Assembly: GCA_937625935.1 (NCBI GenBank)
Contig: OW569378.1
Span: 372,001 to 436,000, forward strand
From: Tetramitus jugosus
Taxonomy: Eukaryota; Heterolobosea; Eutetramitea; Acrasida; Vahlkampfiidae
Reading direction: 5' to 3'
DNA length: 64,000 nucleotides
The translations under genes were made by a program, and so were the position numbers. The notes under the pieces were generated by a model. The model saw nothing but the letters and a program-made list of their open reading frames with translations, had not been told where the DNA came from and ran no database searches. How positions within the stretch are numbered: the stretch's first letter is position 1; every line of letters starts with the position of its first letter. Below are positions 49,042-59,563 of the stretch, piece by piece.

Positions 49042-50208
49042 ATGAGAAAAACAACAACAAAAATGCCACAACAACAACCAAAATCAACATCATCCTCACC
49101 AACATTAGAAAACCCTACTACAAATACCACCGTCATATCCATCACCAATCACAACAATCATTCATCAGACAATGCCATTGTCAATGACAACAATAACAAC
49201 CATAACACGAATGATACTGATGATGATGAACTCTTATATGTAACAACAACTGCAACTACAACAAGTGAGAATAAAGAAGAAGAAGAAGATGAGCTATTCA
49301 TGGTAGCATCACTAAAGAATAAAAAATCAAGTAATATAGTCGTTGGTGGTGGTCGTTTCACCTATCGTAGCAGTAACAACAACAATAACATGTACAGTTA
49401 TAACAATAACAATAGCTCTCATCTATTTTTAGGTAATAATGAACTACAGCAACAATTTTCAGTGATGGACGTTGTGAGACTAAGGTTCAGTAGACTACTC
49501 CAATCCAATATCTATCACGTATTTTATGTGATTATGATTGCAGTGTGTGTTGCGCTGTTTGTTTGGACGTTGATCAAGAAGGGTCACCCTGATAGCTTAC
49601 TGTTTTTGTATCTTGAAATTTTGGTCACGTTTGCGTTGATGACAGAAGTGACGTTGAAAATTTTTTTGGTTGAAGGAAGTGTGTATTTTCAGTCGTATTG
49701 GAATTGGTTGGATTTTGTGGTGAGTGTCATGTGTGTCATTAGCTTTATCATTTATTTGATAAAGAGAGGTGTGGAGACTAGGTGGGAAGCGTTGACGGAT
49801 ACGACTTTGATGACGTTTCGATACGTTTCTCAAATTGCACGGATTATTTTCTTTATTCAAAAGTATGTTGTTTTTTATTGTATTTGTTTTTTGTTGTTGT
49901 TTGGTTGTATTTGGTTGTCTTGTTTTGTGTTTGATTGTAAGGGGGAAAAATTTAGCTTACAATCATTGTAATCATTTGTTTGATAATGTGTTTGTTTGTT
50001 GTGCAGGCAAAGGCGACAGAGACAATTTGCCAATCAGCAGTTTATTGATTTGTTTTCTGAGAGACACGAACTGTCATTGAACTCTTCGACGAGAAGATCA
50101 GACGATGATCGCCAAGATCAAGAACATGACCACCATGGTCATTTAATGTTGAATCACTCGGATGAATACGAAGATGATTCAGATGAGGAAATGTTTGTTC
50201 GAACATGA
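49042..50208 (+). CDS. Voltage-sensor-domain-only membrane protein
   Basis: Two exons (49042-49862 and 50007-50208) join across a 144-nt intron (GTATGT donor, gtgcag acceptor) to give 340 residues. After an Asn/Thr-rich N-terminus there is a four-helix voltage-sensor: S1 YHVFYVIMIAVCVALFVW (~157), S2 EILVTFALMTEVTLKIFL, S3 YWNWLDFVVSVMCVISFII, S4 TFRYVSQIARIIFFIQKQRR. S2 and S3 carry the acidic residues usual there and S4 has Arg/Lys along one face. No pore helices follow; the protein ends in a short acidic, His/Asp-rich tail. It may be a proton channel, a sensor subunit or a regulator of an enzyme. Ion selectivity cannot be told. Confidence 0.78.
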
Positions 50209-50278
50209 GCTAAGTAACAAGAAATAAGTATCTCTAAATAGAAACAAAACTTCAAGATTGTATTATAGCGAATTCGAG

Positions 50279-53200
50279 TTAGAATAGATAAACAGACTGC
50301 TTTTGTTTGTCTTGTTTCCACTTTGGCAACTTTGCAAAGGCTTCACGCGTCATCTCAAACACGATTCTGAACTCAAGGTCACTCAGATAGGTTTCCAGTA
50401 TTGTAGGATCAACACCTTTGGGCAGTGGATCTCTCAGTAATTCATCATACGAGAATGTTGTACGAGCCAACTCCTGCAACTTGTCACTTAACAACTCTAA
50501 TTTCGGTGTGGATTTCTTTCCCTTGTTATCTGATGAGTCGGCAGAACGATTGACTTGCTCTTGAATCTCCTTCATTAGTCGATCTCTGTATGGACCCCAA
50601 GATTGGAAGTGTGTTGTGAATTGAGCAGGTTCCTCACATGGTCTCACAATGAACATTCGTTTTTCAATGTCCTTTGGTCTATCTGGCTCATCTTTTAGCC
50701 CAGATTTGCATTGGGCATACTTGGCAGCAACTTCCATTGCCATTTTCTGTACGAAATGCATGGACGTTGTTCCAATCCACAAGAAAATCTCATTATCAAC
50801 ATCGAGCATCATGACATTAGAATTATCTAAGTCTTCTTGTGCCATGTTGTATACACGATCCACAACAACTGCTCCAGTCGCACCGTTGAAAATATAGAGT
50901 CGCTTGAGCTGTCGAACTCCCTGTTCGTCCATGATGGCTTTGTTTTGTCGTTTAAGTGCAATTCTGTCAATGGCATTAATGTTCATCAGCTTGTAGAATT
51001 CATCAGTCTCTTCACCTTGGTTAACTGTTTTGATTGATGGCGCGCGATCAACTATCTTCTTGATAAGATCTGTCGCAGCTGAATGCTCTGTTGGGTGACT
51101 GAATTTTCCCTTCCATATGAAAGCATTCTTCTGGTCGCTACTAATAATGACAGAAACATGATTCTGGTTGAGTTGATCCTTATTGACTTCATATGTCTCA
51201 ATTGCTCGCAACTTTGCATTTCTTAAATCTCTGTATTCACTGGAGAGTCTCACATCAAACATTCGAATCGGATTCTGCTTGAGTCGATTCACATAGTTGG
51301 CGTACTTCCCATTGTGGATGACGAGTTGATTCTTGAACAGTGCCAAGAAATGTTTGGTCTCGTGCTGCTGTGTAATACGGAGCTGAGGTGCACTTTCAAA
51401 CTCTGATGAAACATCAATAGTTAACAAAGCAGAAGCACCCTTCTCATTGATCGAACTATCTCTTCCCTGCCAGAAATAAACTAGATAATTGTCTTTGTTC
51501 GAAGTCTTGTACGATGTCATAATCACAAATGAATCACCACTGAAGAATTGACCATAGAGTGAATTAGGGTATGGTGTCTTCTCGAATCCTTCCACTCGCC
51601 AGACTGTAGTCACATTGGTCTCAGGACTTGGGTTTCCAAACATTGGATCATTTGGAGGCTCTAATCTCATCATTGATATTGGATCAATGACTTGTTGTAC
51701 TGCTCTTTGAGACACGTTGTTCTTACCCATCTTCTCTTGGTAGGCCTCCGAGCTGACGGCAATTGGCAGAACACCACCATAGTCTGACAATTTCTCTTTA
51801 AAGATCACGGGCTCACCATTTTCAATAACCTTTGTTGTGCTCGTCCATGTTGGTCTCCGCTCGCCCTGCTCCATTTTCATGGCAAACTTCTTGGCAAATT
51901 GTCTCTGCTCCTGCAATGATCCCTTACCTTCCCAGATGAATAATTCTGAGAAGCAATCAAGCAAGTAAACGTACTCACTCTTAAACAATGCCTTGGAGGG
52001 TTGCGATCCCTCATGGATCATCTTAACTTGTATCCTTCCCTTGACATCCGCTCCAGTCTTATTTGAGAGCAGATCGGTGGCTTGTAGTGATAACTTTTGT
52101 TGCTCCTTCTCTAAAATGTAACTAATTCTGTACAATTTGGTCTTGGAATCAATCCACTGTTCAAACTCTAGATCGTCTCCTCCCTGCTCTGCTGATCGAA
52201 CTGTCATGTTAGGTGGAGGAAGAGGTTGCTTCTTGTCCACAATCTTCAATTGCTTCTGAAGAATCAAGGACCAGAATTCTTGCTTTTCTGGTGTATTTTC
52301 ATCGTCCTTTTCATCAATGATGAACACCTTGGCATTTCCACCTCTTTCTTTGACACGAAGATTTGTACTGACATCAAGCCCTCTGGCCTTCTTGAACTTG
52401 GATGCCTTAGCTCCGTTCCATTGATAGATTACCTTTCCACAATCCAAGACGAACACATCTCCCGAATTAATGCTTTCGAACTCGATTGGGACAAGTCTAG
52501 ATCGAATTCTTTTCTTGCCCTTGATTTGAAGGAGCACCTTTTGCTGATTTTGCTTTACCTTAGTTGGATCTACTTGATTAGAGAACAGAGCATCCTCTTG
52601 TGCTTGGTTCTTTGGAACATCAGAGCCGGACAACAGTTTGACGACCACTGCCTCTCCATAAAGCTTACTGCCTGACATCCATTGAGCTCCTTCAGCACTC
52701 TCTCGTGTTGCGAATTTAATGTATCCCGTCTGAGAATTATTGTTCTCGTTCATCCATAATTTCAGTAACTCCACCTCACCAAACATGAGGAAAAGATCTA
52801 GGAAGTCCTTGTTTGATACCTTATGACTGACTGACTCAATCTTTAGATATCCTGGTTCACTTGAACGCTCCTTTGCCGCTGTTTGAGAAACCAACGTAAC
52901 AGAGATCTCGTGTCCATCAAGATTCATCATATCTAGACATAATGCCTGTTCAGCTGCGCTCATCTTCTTATAGGTGATGAATGCATGATCTTTGAACTTT
53001 CCAGTTCGTTGCAAATCGATCTTATCTATGACACCAAATACTTGGAAAGTGGAGCCAATATCATCTGCTGTTAAATTCTCTGAAATGGGATAAATATCAA
53101 TTTGACCGGGATCTTCTTCAACAGAACCCGATCCATCAATTGACTTTGATCTGGACAAAGATTTTCGTTTCTCTGATGGATCAGCCAATCCCATTGACTC

Positions 53201-55579
53201 GAGCAATGCTTCTTCAGAATCAGCCTCAACGGAATGAGCAGCTGCGAGTCCACATTTTTGCAGAATATAATCACACCACATATCCTTTTGTAGCTGTGAT
53301 GTACAAAGCAAATATTTCGTATATCCGTCCTTTTGTGTTTTGGTATACAACATTTTTAAGCATAATTCCTTTTCTTCACTGAGTAGTGTAATGCCAGGAG
53401 CTGTTGGTGATGGGATCAAGTTGACAAGCATGGGCAACTTGGATTTTCCGTTATCGATACCCAATCGAATGGACTCAACAGGAGAGAGTGCCCTCCGAGA
53501 AGCAAAAATGTACACAACTTCATCAAGTGCAACAAACCATCGCTTTCTCCAATAGGCAGGAATATCATCCGATGTCTCAGAAAGCTCCAAAATATAATCC
53601 TCAAGAGGCATGAACATCATTGTTGGCTCACTTAACTTCTTGTTTCTTCGGACAGCCTCCATCGATAGAATAAACTCTCGTTGAAGAGTCGACACCCACA
53701 GTTCTCTGTCATCCGGAGAGCTACATGCCACATATAGTACATATAATTGATTATGCATAGTAATCATAATCTCAAAGCATTGCTCATCAGAAAACTTTTC
53801 ATTTCTGAGCAGCTTGACCTCCTTGGCAGTACAGAATGAACCATCGAGCAAATTAATCTTGAGAAGATTGGTGTTCGAAAGAGATGTTGATGAAGAGTCT
53901 GATGGTTTCTGAGCCCGAACATTTGCTTCCTTTGTTGATATGTACAACATTTGAGAGTTGTCATGGCGACACATGAGTCCCATAAACACTTGAACCCATT
54001 TGTTGTTCGATTGAACAGGATCTAATATATTGACCCAGCTTCCAAGCGTAATTGCATTCGAGTCAGAACCATTGGTGGGACTAGATACTTGCGGAGAAGG
54101 TGTGTTAGAGAGACCGTCTCTCTTTGTCAAGTTGGCTTGAAGAGTATTCAAAGGTACTCGCTTCCTACCACCCTGATCCTCTGGAACATCAAAAACAGAT
54201 TTCATATCTGATGGTTGCAAACTCTTCAACTCTGGAGTCTTTGTTGCACCGTTGAACCATTCATCCGATGTCAACAATGGCTTATTAGACAAGATTGGTT
54301 GATAAATATCTTCTTGGAAGAGTGCTTCTCCTGTGGCTTGCTTTCTAGGTATGAATATCGAACATGTTTGAACAACATCCTTATTCAATACCATAAATCT
54401 TGCAATTTCATTCTTTCTCACATCGCAGAGTGTTTTCGGTAACATATTCAATCCTGTCATTGTTGTCTTCGTGTCAGTATAATCATTCATGGCGTGCAAA
54501 TATGGTGATTCGAAGGTATCAACCTCAAACACTCGGATCCTATTGTCTCCTCTTCCTGCCAAATAAATCAAGCTTGATCCCTCATCGACAAACGGAATGA
54601 GTTGAGTGCTGCTCGTTGTGTCGTCAGTGATGGTCTTCGTAGTCAAACTTCCTCGTTTCATTCCCTTACGCAAATCCCAAAGTGCATACTGACGCTGACC
54701 AGACGCGTTGAAACCCACTGTGAAAAATAGATCGGTAGAGCCCAACCACACACTTCTGAATCCCTTTTTACCCTCGTGAGCTTGTCCCTGAACGAACGCT
54801 ACTCGGCTCTTATCTCTCGGATCAAATATACGAACCATGGTATCACGACAACTCGTTAACAATGTATCGCCACCCCTCATATTCCAATCCATACTCGTCA
54901 CCATGGAGTCATCAAACGACTCTTTTGGTAGTGTGATACGACTCGTCTGTTGTTTCAAATCCCAAATTCGAACAGTGTTATCAAACGATGCACTCACTAC
55001 GGTCTCTGCTGCAAATTTGTGAAAATGAACGAGATGAGTCTTCTTTGTGTGCTCCGATAGCGTATGAATACTCACATCTTCACTATTGACCGCACTGCTA
55101 TTCACAATAGGAATACAGTGAATCTGAGGATTGACCTTTCGCGTTGCTTCCTCCAAACTAGGCATCTCAACCTTCCAAATCTTCACAGATCCATCTGCAC
55201 AAGCAGAAGCCAACATTTCTTGATCATTGTAGCGCGAATTGTACAAATGATTGAAAGCAATATCATGAATGAGTCCCGTGTGACCCGTGAGCAAAGGCGG
55301 AGAAGCATTTGCTTTTCTGGCTTGAATGTTATCGGGTATTCCAGAGTGACGAATCACAGTGATACCACAGTTGGTGGCCCACGGAAGAGCAAAGCAATTT
55401 TCAGTAGTACAAATACCATAGCTCTCAGCACTGATACTAGACTTGTGAATATTAAGATTTGTAAAGTGTAGTTCTCTCTTGCATGACTCACCAAACAAGT
55501 TTTTAAAGGTTGAGAACCTTTGACCGGTGAATTTGGAGCCAATATTGGACCCGAAGGAACTCTCTCTTCTGTGATGCAT
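50279..55579 (-). CDS. Villidin-like protein (WD40, PH, RRM-like, gelsolin repeats, villin headpiece)
   Basis: The first in-frame ATG at 55579 gives ~1766 residues. Domains in order: coronin-like WD40 propeller (~95-380; LTGHTGLIHDIAF, SACADGSVKIWKVE, VSASFDNTVRIWDL), two PH-like domains (~517-630, ~657-765; AYWRKRWFVALDEVVYIF), two RRM-like folds (~840-985; HAFITYKKMSAAEQAL, GYIKFATRESAEGAQ), several gelsolin repeats (~1005-1645; VFVLDCGKVIYQWNG, YVYLLDCFSELFIWEG, VMMLDVDNEIFLWIG) and a C-terminal villin headpiece ending KLPKWKQDKQKQSVYLF. Dictyostelium villidin has the WD/PH/gelsolin/headpiece layout; the RRM-like pair is an extra. It should link membranes and actin filaments. Upstream in-frame sequence (to 55831) lacks an ATG. 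Ends 70 bp from the converging gene. Confidence 0.85.
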   Translation of the reverse strand: MHHRRESSFGSNIGSKFTGQRFSTFKNLFGESCKRELHFTNLNIHKSSISAESYGICTTENCFALPWATNCGITVIRHSGIPDNIQARKANASPPLLTGHTGLIHDIAFNHLYNSRYNDQEMLASACADGSVKIWKVEMPSLEEATRKVNPQIHCIPIVNSSAVNSEDVSIHTLSEHTKKTHLVHFHKFAAETVVSASFDNTVRIWDLKQQTSRITLPKESFDDSMVTSMDWNMRGGDTLLTSCRDTMVRIFDPRDKSRVAFVQGQAHEGKKGFRSVWLGSTDLFFTVGFNASGQRQYALWDLRKGMKRGSLTTKTITDDTTSSTQLIPFVDEGSSLIYLAGRGDNRIRVFEVDTFESPYLHAMNDYTDTKTTMTGLNMLPKTLCDVRKNEIARFMVLNKDVVQTCSIFIPRKQATGEALFQEDIYQPILSNKPLLTSDEWFNGATKTPELKSLQPSDMKSVFDVPEDQGGRKRVPLNTLQANLTKRDGLSNTPSPQVSSPTNGSDSNAITLGSWVNILDPVQSNNKWVQVFMGLMCRHDNSQMLYISTKEANVRAQKPSDSSSTSLSNTNLLKINLLDGSFCTAKEVKLLRNEKFSDEQCFEIMITMHNQLYVLYVACSSPDDRELWVSTLQREFILSMEAVRRNKKLSEPTMMFMPLEDYILELSETSDDIPAYWRKRWFVALDEVVYIFASRRALSPVESIRLGIDNGKSKLPMLVNLIPSPTAPGITLLSEEKELCLKMLYTKTQKDGYTKYLLCTSQLQKDMWCDYILQKCGLAAAHSVEADSEEALLESMGLADPSEKRKSLSRSKSIDGSGSVEEDPGQIDIYPISENLTADDIGSTFQVFGVIDKIDLQRTGKFKDHAFITYKKMSAAEQALCLDMMNLDGHEISVTLVSQTAAKERSSEPGYLKIESVSHKVSNKDFLDLFLMFGEVELLKLWMNENNNSQTGYIKFATRESAEGAQWMSGSKLYGEAVVVKLLSGSDVPKNQAQEDALFSNQVDPTKVKQNQQKVLLQIKGKKRIRSRLVPIEFESINSGDVFVLDCGKVIYQWNGAKASKFKKARGLDVSTNLRVKERGGNAKVFIIDEKDDENTPEKQEFWSLILQKQLKIVDKKQPLPPPNMTVRSAEQGGDDLEFEQWIDSKTKLYRISYILEKEQQKLSLQATDLLSNKTGADVKGRIQVKMIHEGSQPSKALFKSEYVYLLDCFSELFIWEGKGSLQEQRQFAKKFAMKMEQGERRPTWTSTTKVIENGEPVIFKEKLSDYGGVLPIAVSSEAYQEKMGKNNVSQRAVQQVIDPISMMRLEPPNDPMFGNPSPETNVTTVWRVEGFEKTPYPNSLYGQFFSGDSFVIMTSYKTSNKDNYLVYFWQGRDSSINEKGASALLTIDVSSEFESAPQLRITQQHETKHFLALFKNQLVIHNGKYANYVNRLKQNPIRMFDVRLSSEYRDLRNAKLRAIETYEVNKDQLNQNHVSVIISSDQKNAFIWKGKFSHPTEHSAATDLIKKIVDRAPSIKTVNQGEETDEFYKLMNINAIDRIALKRQNKAIMDEQGVRQLKRLYIFNGATGAVVVDRVYNMAQEDLDNSNVMMLDVDNEIFLWIGTTSMHFVQKMAMEVAAKYAQCKSGLKDEPDRPKDIEKRMFIVRPCEEPAQFTTHFQSWGPYRDRLMKEIQEQVNRSADSSDNKGKKSTPKLELLSDKLQELARTTFSYDELLRDPLPKGVDPTILETYLSDLEFRIVFEMTREAFAKLPKWKQDKQKQSVYLF

Positions 55580-56002
55580 CTGATGGAGCTGAGTGTCTGT
55601 GGGTTTTTGTCGGCAGGAGAAGCAAAGTGTGATCTTTTTTTGATGTTTCTTGACTTGTCGCCAGCTCGGCGAGAATCTTCGTCCAGGCTTTTTTGACGCG
55701 TGACATGAATTTACTCCGGTAGAACGGTGAATATCCTTTGCTTTTACTTCAAATTTATCATGGAAGCTTCTGGTGTGTCCATCTATTTTTTGAGAGAGAG
55801 TTCCAACAGGCTTCCTCACAAGCAAGTTCAAGACTTTGGATAGACTTTGCAGGAGAACATTGGAATCAAGTTGTTCGCTGGCGGTTTTCTTTTTATTGCG
55901 TCGGGGCTAGAGCGCATTCGAAAATTCGAAATCGAATTTGTGCGCACTGGACCAAAAAGTTTTGTGGCGCAAACAAAAAACGACACACCCACAGCAGCTC
56001 AC
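55580..56002. promoter_or_regulatory. Divergent promoter region
   Basis: This 423-bp gap separates the divergent villidin and Zn2Cys6-PAS starts. It has long open frames without ATG on both strands. No TATA or repeat element is obvious; a short coding exon for either gene cannot be excluded. Confidence 0.35.
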
Positions 56003-58150
56003 ATGAACACGCCAACTACTCATCAACTGCACCACTATAGTGGTGGCAACAATAGCAGCAGCATGTTCCACGAATATGATCAAAGTGATGATCTCTTCAA
56101 CGACTCTTACCATCACGATGGCAACAATGACAACCATCAATCCTCTCAACAACAACAACAACAACAGCAACAACAAAAGCAAAAGAGAAGAAGACCAGTG
56201 TTCGTAAGCAGAGCTTGCACCAATTGTAGAAAAGCTCACACAAAGTGCGACGAACAAAAACCATGCTCGCGTTGTGTTCGATTAGGTCTCTCTGACACGT
56301 GTCATATGGCAGAGCTTCAAAAGAGAGGAAGAAAACGAAAGACTGAACAGCAACAAGACTCTGATGAGATTGTTTCAAATGAGAGACAAGTAAACAAACA
56401 AGTGCAGCATCAACATTATCAACAAGGTGCAGAAGAGAGTCATCAAAAGAGAGTGAGACATGATGAGTTTGGTAAGGAGATTATGGGCGCTGCCACTCAG
56501 TCCTTGCTCAATTTTGAGCAAAATCCATTTGATTTCGATGTTTTGATGGGTAATCACTATCAACACCAACAACACCAACAACATCAGCAACAACCACAAG
56601 CACAATATCAACAACAACCGATTGCAACAACAGCAGCAACCATGAATAACAACAACAATATGAGTGCCATGTTACCACAACAACAACAACAAATGATGTT
56701 TCAACCACGACCAGTATCTGCTGTCAATGACCAATCCTTGTCCTCGGTTGCTTCATTGGATCATTCTCCATTGAATCAACATCTTCACAACAACAACAAC
56801 AACAGTAACAATAATATTATTGCTCATGCAACAATGATGAATAACAATCATGGTAATAACAGTGATGATGATGCAGATGAATTGTTGGAACCGTTTGTGA
56901 TTGATGACTTTTTCCCTCTGGGTCAAAACGGTCACATCACCACAACTGCTACTCCAACTGGTCCTACGACTGCACAACATCATCAACAACAACAACAACA
57001 ATCAATGGACCCTACCAACAATAACAATAACTCTCCAACAACGAATCATGTCTATGACCACAATTATGCCAATTTTTTGCTGTCTGCCAATTTACCCAAT
57101 TTGGCTGCACTCTGCCCTAGTGCGGCCGCTGTTGCAGCACCTGTGATTTGTGATCAGTTGAGACATCAAGCCCTTGTACAACAACACCAGCAGCAACAAC
57201 AGCAACAACAAACTCATATCATTCAGCAACAAGCTGTTCAATTGGCTCAACAACAACAGTTGTTGCATTTATTGGCACAAAAAGTGTCACAATCACCTGT
57301 GATGGATGTGAGTACAAGCAGTAGTGGTAGTAATAGTGGTCTTTTGGCTCCACAACAGCAACAACTACCACAAGCTATGCATCAACAACAGCAGCAACAG
57401 CAGAATATGTCCATGAGTCACTTGTTGACAACACCAGTGTCTCCTGTTCATTCTCCATCGTACTTTGGTGCTAGTTCTCTAGATTTTGACTCATTGGAGC
57501 ATCAATACTCGTCACCTACGACATCAACTAGTGATTATCGTAGCAGTGTCGATGGTTCATCCAACAACACATCTTCTTCATCCCTCTCAGAAGAGGACAG
57601 TCTCAGAGAACAAGTCAGACGGTTGCAACTAGAGAATGAAAAGTTGAAGAACATGATGGTCGTCAACAATCAACCTACTGCCACTGCCGTTGCGAATACA
57701 GCTCCTCAGCAGAGCACAGATTACCTAGAGTCCATTCCATCACACATCAAGAGCAAGACACGATTCGAAAATCAATACCTGAGATTCAATGAAGGTGAAG
57801 AAGAAGTCGGTCTGATCGTATCTGCTAGAGATGGAACCATTATTAGCATGAATGAGGTCATGAGAGATCTATTAGGGTATTCTTCTGAGGAGATGCGCAC
57901 TGTTGTGAACAATTGGGGACAGATTCTAGATAAAGACTTTTGGCCAAAGCAGCTTCAATGGGCTGAGAAGAACGTATTCAACATGGAAGAAAATGCCGAA
58001 TTGTCCGATGTGGTCTTCCAGAAGAAGGGTGCCAGTGACCCTCCTAAAGAAAGTGATTTGATTCGACCTAAGGCCTTCCAGACTAGATTCTGCTATGATT
58101 GCACATCAAGAAGTCTTTTGTTCTCGATTACAAAGGTGTATCTAAAGTAG
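56003..58150 (+). CDS. Zn(II)2Cys6 transcription factor with PAS domain
   Basis: The ATG at 56003 gives 715 residues. At ~70-105 there is a fungal-type binuclear zinc cluster: RACTNCRKAHTKCDEQKPC then SRCVRLGLSDTCHM, with six cysteines in C-x2-C-x6-C-x5-C-x2-C-x7-C spacing, followed by a basic RGRKRK. A Gln/Asn-rich activation-like middle (~110-560) and a short leucine coil (LREQVRRLQLENEKLKNMM) precede a PAS domain at ~615-715 (VGLIVSARDGTIISMNEVM, RDLLGYSSEEM, RTVVNNW). The zinc cluster plus PAS order resembles fungal AcuK/Ert1 regulators of carbon metabolism. Zn2Cys6 factors are known outside fungi in amoebae; a target pathway is not visible here. No introns. Confidence 0.85.
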   Translation: MNTPTTHQLHHYSGGNNSSSMFHEYDQSDDLFNDSYHHDGNNDNHQSSQQQQQQQQQQKQKRRRPVFVSRACTNCRKAHTKCDEQKPCSRCVRLGLSDTCHMAELQKRGRKRKTEQQQDSDEIVSNERQVNKQVQHQHYQQGAEESHQKRVRHDEFGKEIMGAATQSLLNFEQNPFDFDVLMGNHYQHQQHQQHQQQPQAQYQQQPIATTAATMNNNNNMSAMLPQQQQQMMFQPRPVSAVNDQSLSSVASLDHSPLNQHLHNNNNNSNNNIIAHATMMNNNHGNNSDDDADELLEPFVIDDFFPLGQNGHITTTATPTGPTTAQHHQQQQQQSMDPTNNNNNSPTTNHVYDHNYANFLLSANLPNLAALCPSAAAVAAPVICDQLRHQALVQQHQQQQQQQQTHIIQQQAVQLAQQQQLLHLLAQKVSQSPVMDVSTSSSGSNSGLLAPQQQQLPQAMHQQQQQQQNMSMSHLLTTPVSPVHSPSYFGASSLDFDSLEHQYSSPTTSTSDYRSSVDGSSNNTSSSSLSEEDSLREQVRRLQLENEKLKNMMVVNNQPTATAVANTAPQQSTDYLESIPSHIKSKTRFENQYLRFNEGEEEVGLIVSARDGTIISMNEVMRDLLGYSSEEMRTVVNNWGQILDKDFWPKQLQWAEKNVFNMEENAELSDVVFQKKGASDPPKESDLIRPKAFQTRFCYDCTSRSLLFSITKVYLK

Positions 58151-58209
58151 AGAAGGAGAATTTAACTTCTGTAATTTATAAATTTTCAATCTTTCGAATA
58201 TATTATATA

Positions 58210-59382
58210 TTAGAAGATGTTCTTCCATTGATCTTGATTTGACTTTTCAACCTTTCTCAAGGATGATTTCTTTGTGAGAATCACTTCGAGAGCTGGTACC
58301 GCAGTGTTAGATGTGGTTGGTGTTGAAGGAGCAGACAGTGGCTTTTGCTCTTCCTTTGATTTCAACTTCTTGGCCTTGATGAGCTCATGCAAGCTGAGAG
58401 CAGGAGCAGTCGAGGTTGCATCCTCTTGTACTTGTTCATTGCTCTGATTATTGTTGTTCTCTTGTTGTGGTTTCTCATCTTGTGAAGTGACCACCTCTTG
58501 TTGAGTTTCTTGCTCCTTTGCAGCTGAAGCACCGGACAAGAATGAAGCCAGCAACTCGTCTCTTGCTTCCACATATTCCTCAGCTGACATGAATCCCTGA
58601 CTGTACATGTCCTTCAACTTGTAAATCTCTTCGACAATCTCTTCTGGTAAGTTCAATCCATTCAAATACTCTTCGTCATTGACCTCTTCGCCTTCTTCCT
58701 CAAACTCCAATACTTGATCATCTCCAAGTGCAATGATTTCACCTTCGTCGTCATCGTTATCATTACCACTTTCTTCACCTTGTTCATTGTCCTTTGTTAC
58801 TTGCACTTGCTGTGTCTGCTTTTCTTCTTGTTGTTGAGATTCTTCTGCATGGATCGTTGGAGTAGCAGTGGTCAATTCGGATCCGGATGATGGTACAGCA
58901 CTGACTTGTGTTGTTGTGTCATCTTCACTACTTTTCACAACCTCCTCTGGAAGAACAACAACGCCATCACATTTCTCCTCATCAGCAACAATGTTGGTTG
59001 TTGTTTCGATGACTTCATTTGAGTTTTGCTCCACAGCTACATCCTCTTTTGCATCCTCACTAACACTTTCAACGGTACTGTTGGTAGTGACTTGAATTTC
59101 ATTTTCAACAGCAATTGTTGTTGATGTTGCTTCATTGTGTTGTTCAACTGGTTGTTCTTCCTTGTCAGTATTGTTGGTAGTTGACAAGGATTCTTGTTGT
59201 TGTGGTTGACTGATCGTTGTTGTTGGTACAACTTCAGTGACTGCTGGTGAAGAAGAAGGTACTTGTGGTGGTTGTTCTTCCACACCAGTTTCTTTTGTCA
59301 CAACGCTGGCTGGTGTCACAACAGGCGCGGCATTGGTTGATTTTGAAGGCGATACCTTCGGCTTTGCAGGTTGATTTCCCAT
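58210..59382 (-). CDS. Disordered acidic protein with N-myristoylation signal
   Basis: The 390-residue protein starts MGNQPAK, a plausible N-myristoylation site. Most of it is Val/Thr/Glu/Ser/Gln-rich disorder with an acidic run (GNDNDDDEGEIIALGDDQ). At ~245-285 is a helical pair, LPEEIVEEIYKLKDMYSQGF and MSAEEYVEARDELLASFLSG, that resembles a SHOCT-like module (LKELYEKGLISEEEYEAKKAELL). Near ~335 SLHELIKAKKLKS resembles a short actin-binding WH2-like or regulatory helix, which is tentative. The C-terminal segment (VILTKKSSLRKVEKSNQDQW) is basic. Membrane-linked adaptor is the best guess. The 3' end is only 59 bp from the convergent PAS gene's stop. Confidence 0.65.
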   Translation of the reverse strand: MGNQPAKPKVSPSKSTNAAPVVTPASVVTKETGVEEQPPQVPSSSPAVTEVVPTTTISQPQQQESLSTTNNTDKEEQPVEQHNEATSTTIAVENEIQVTTNSTVESVSEDAKEDVAVEQNSNEVIETTTNIVADEEKCDGVVVLPEEVVKSSEDDTTTQVSAVPSSGSELTTATPTIHAEESQQQEEKQTQQVQVTKDNEQGEESGNDNDDDEGEIIALGDDQVLEFEEEGEEVNDEEYLNGLNLPEEIVEEIYKLKDMYSQGFMSAEEYVEARDELLASFLSGASAAKEQETQQEVVTSQDEKPQQENNNNQSNEQVQEDATSTAPALSLHELIKAKKLKSKEEQKPLSAPSTPTTSNTAVPALEVILTKKSSLRKVEKSNQDQWKNIF

Positions 59383-59563
59383 GTGGGACTATATGAGAAT
59401 TCTCTAAAAAGGTGTGTTCTTTTGTGTTTGTTGTTGTGGATAGGGAGAGAGTTATCTCACGGCCGTTGGTAGTTAGTCCAAGGTGCCCAAGTTGTCAACT
59501 TTCCGACATCCACGGAGAAACACGAAAATTTTTCGCGCTGGAGGGAAAATTACACAGAAGAAA

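Noticed and set aside
55580-55831. Extension of villidin upstream of the ATG at 55579
   Set aside because: The frame is open for 84 codons but has no ATG, and the residues show no coronin-like N-terminus.
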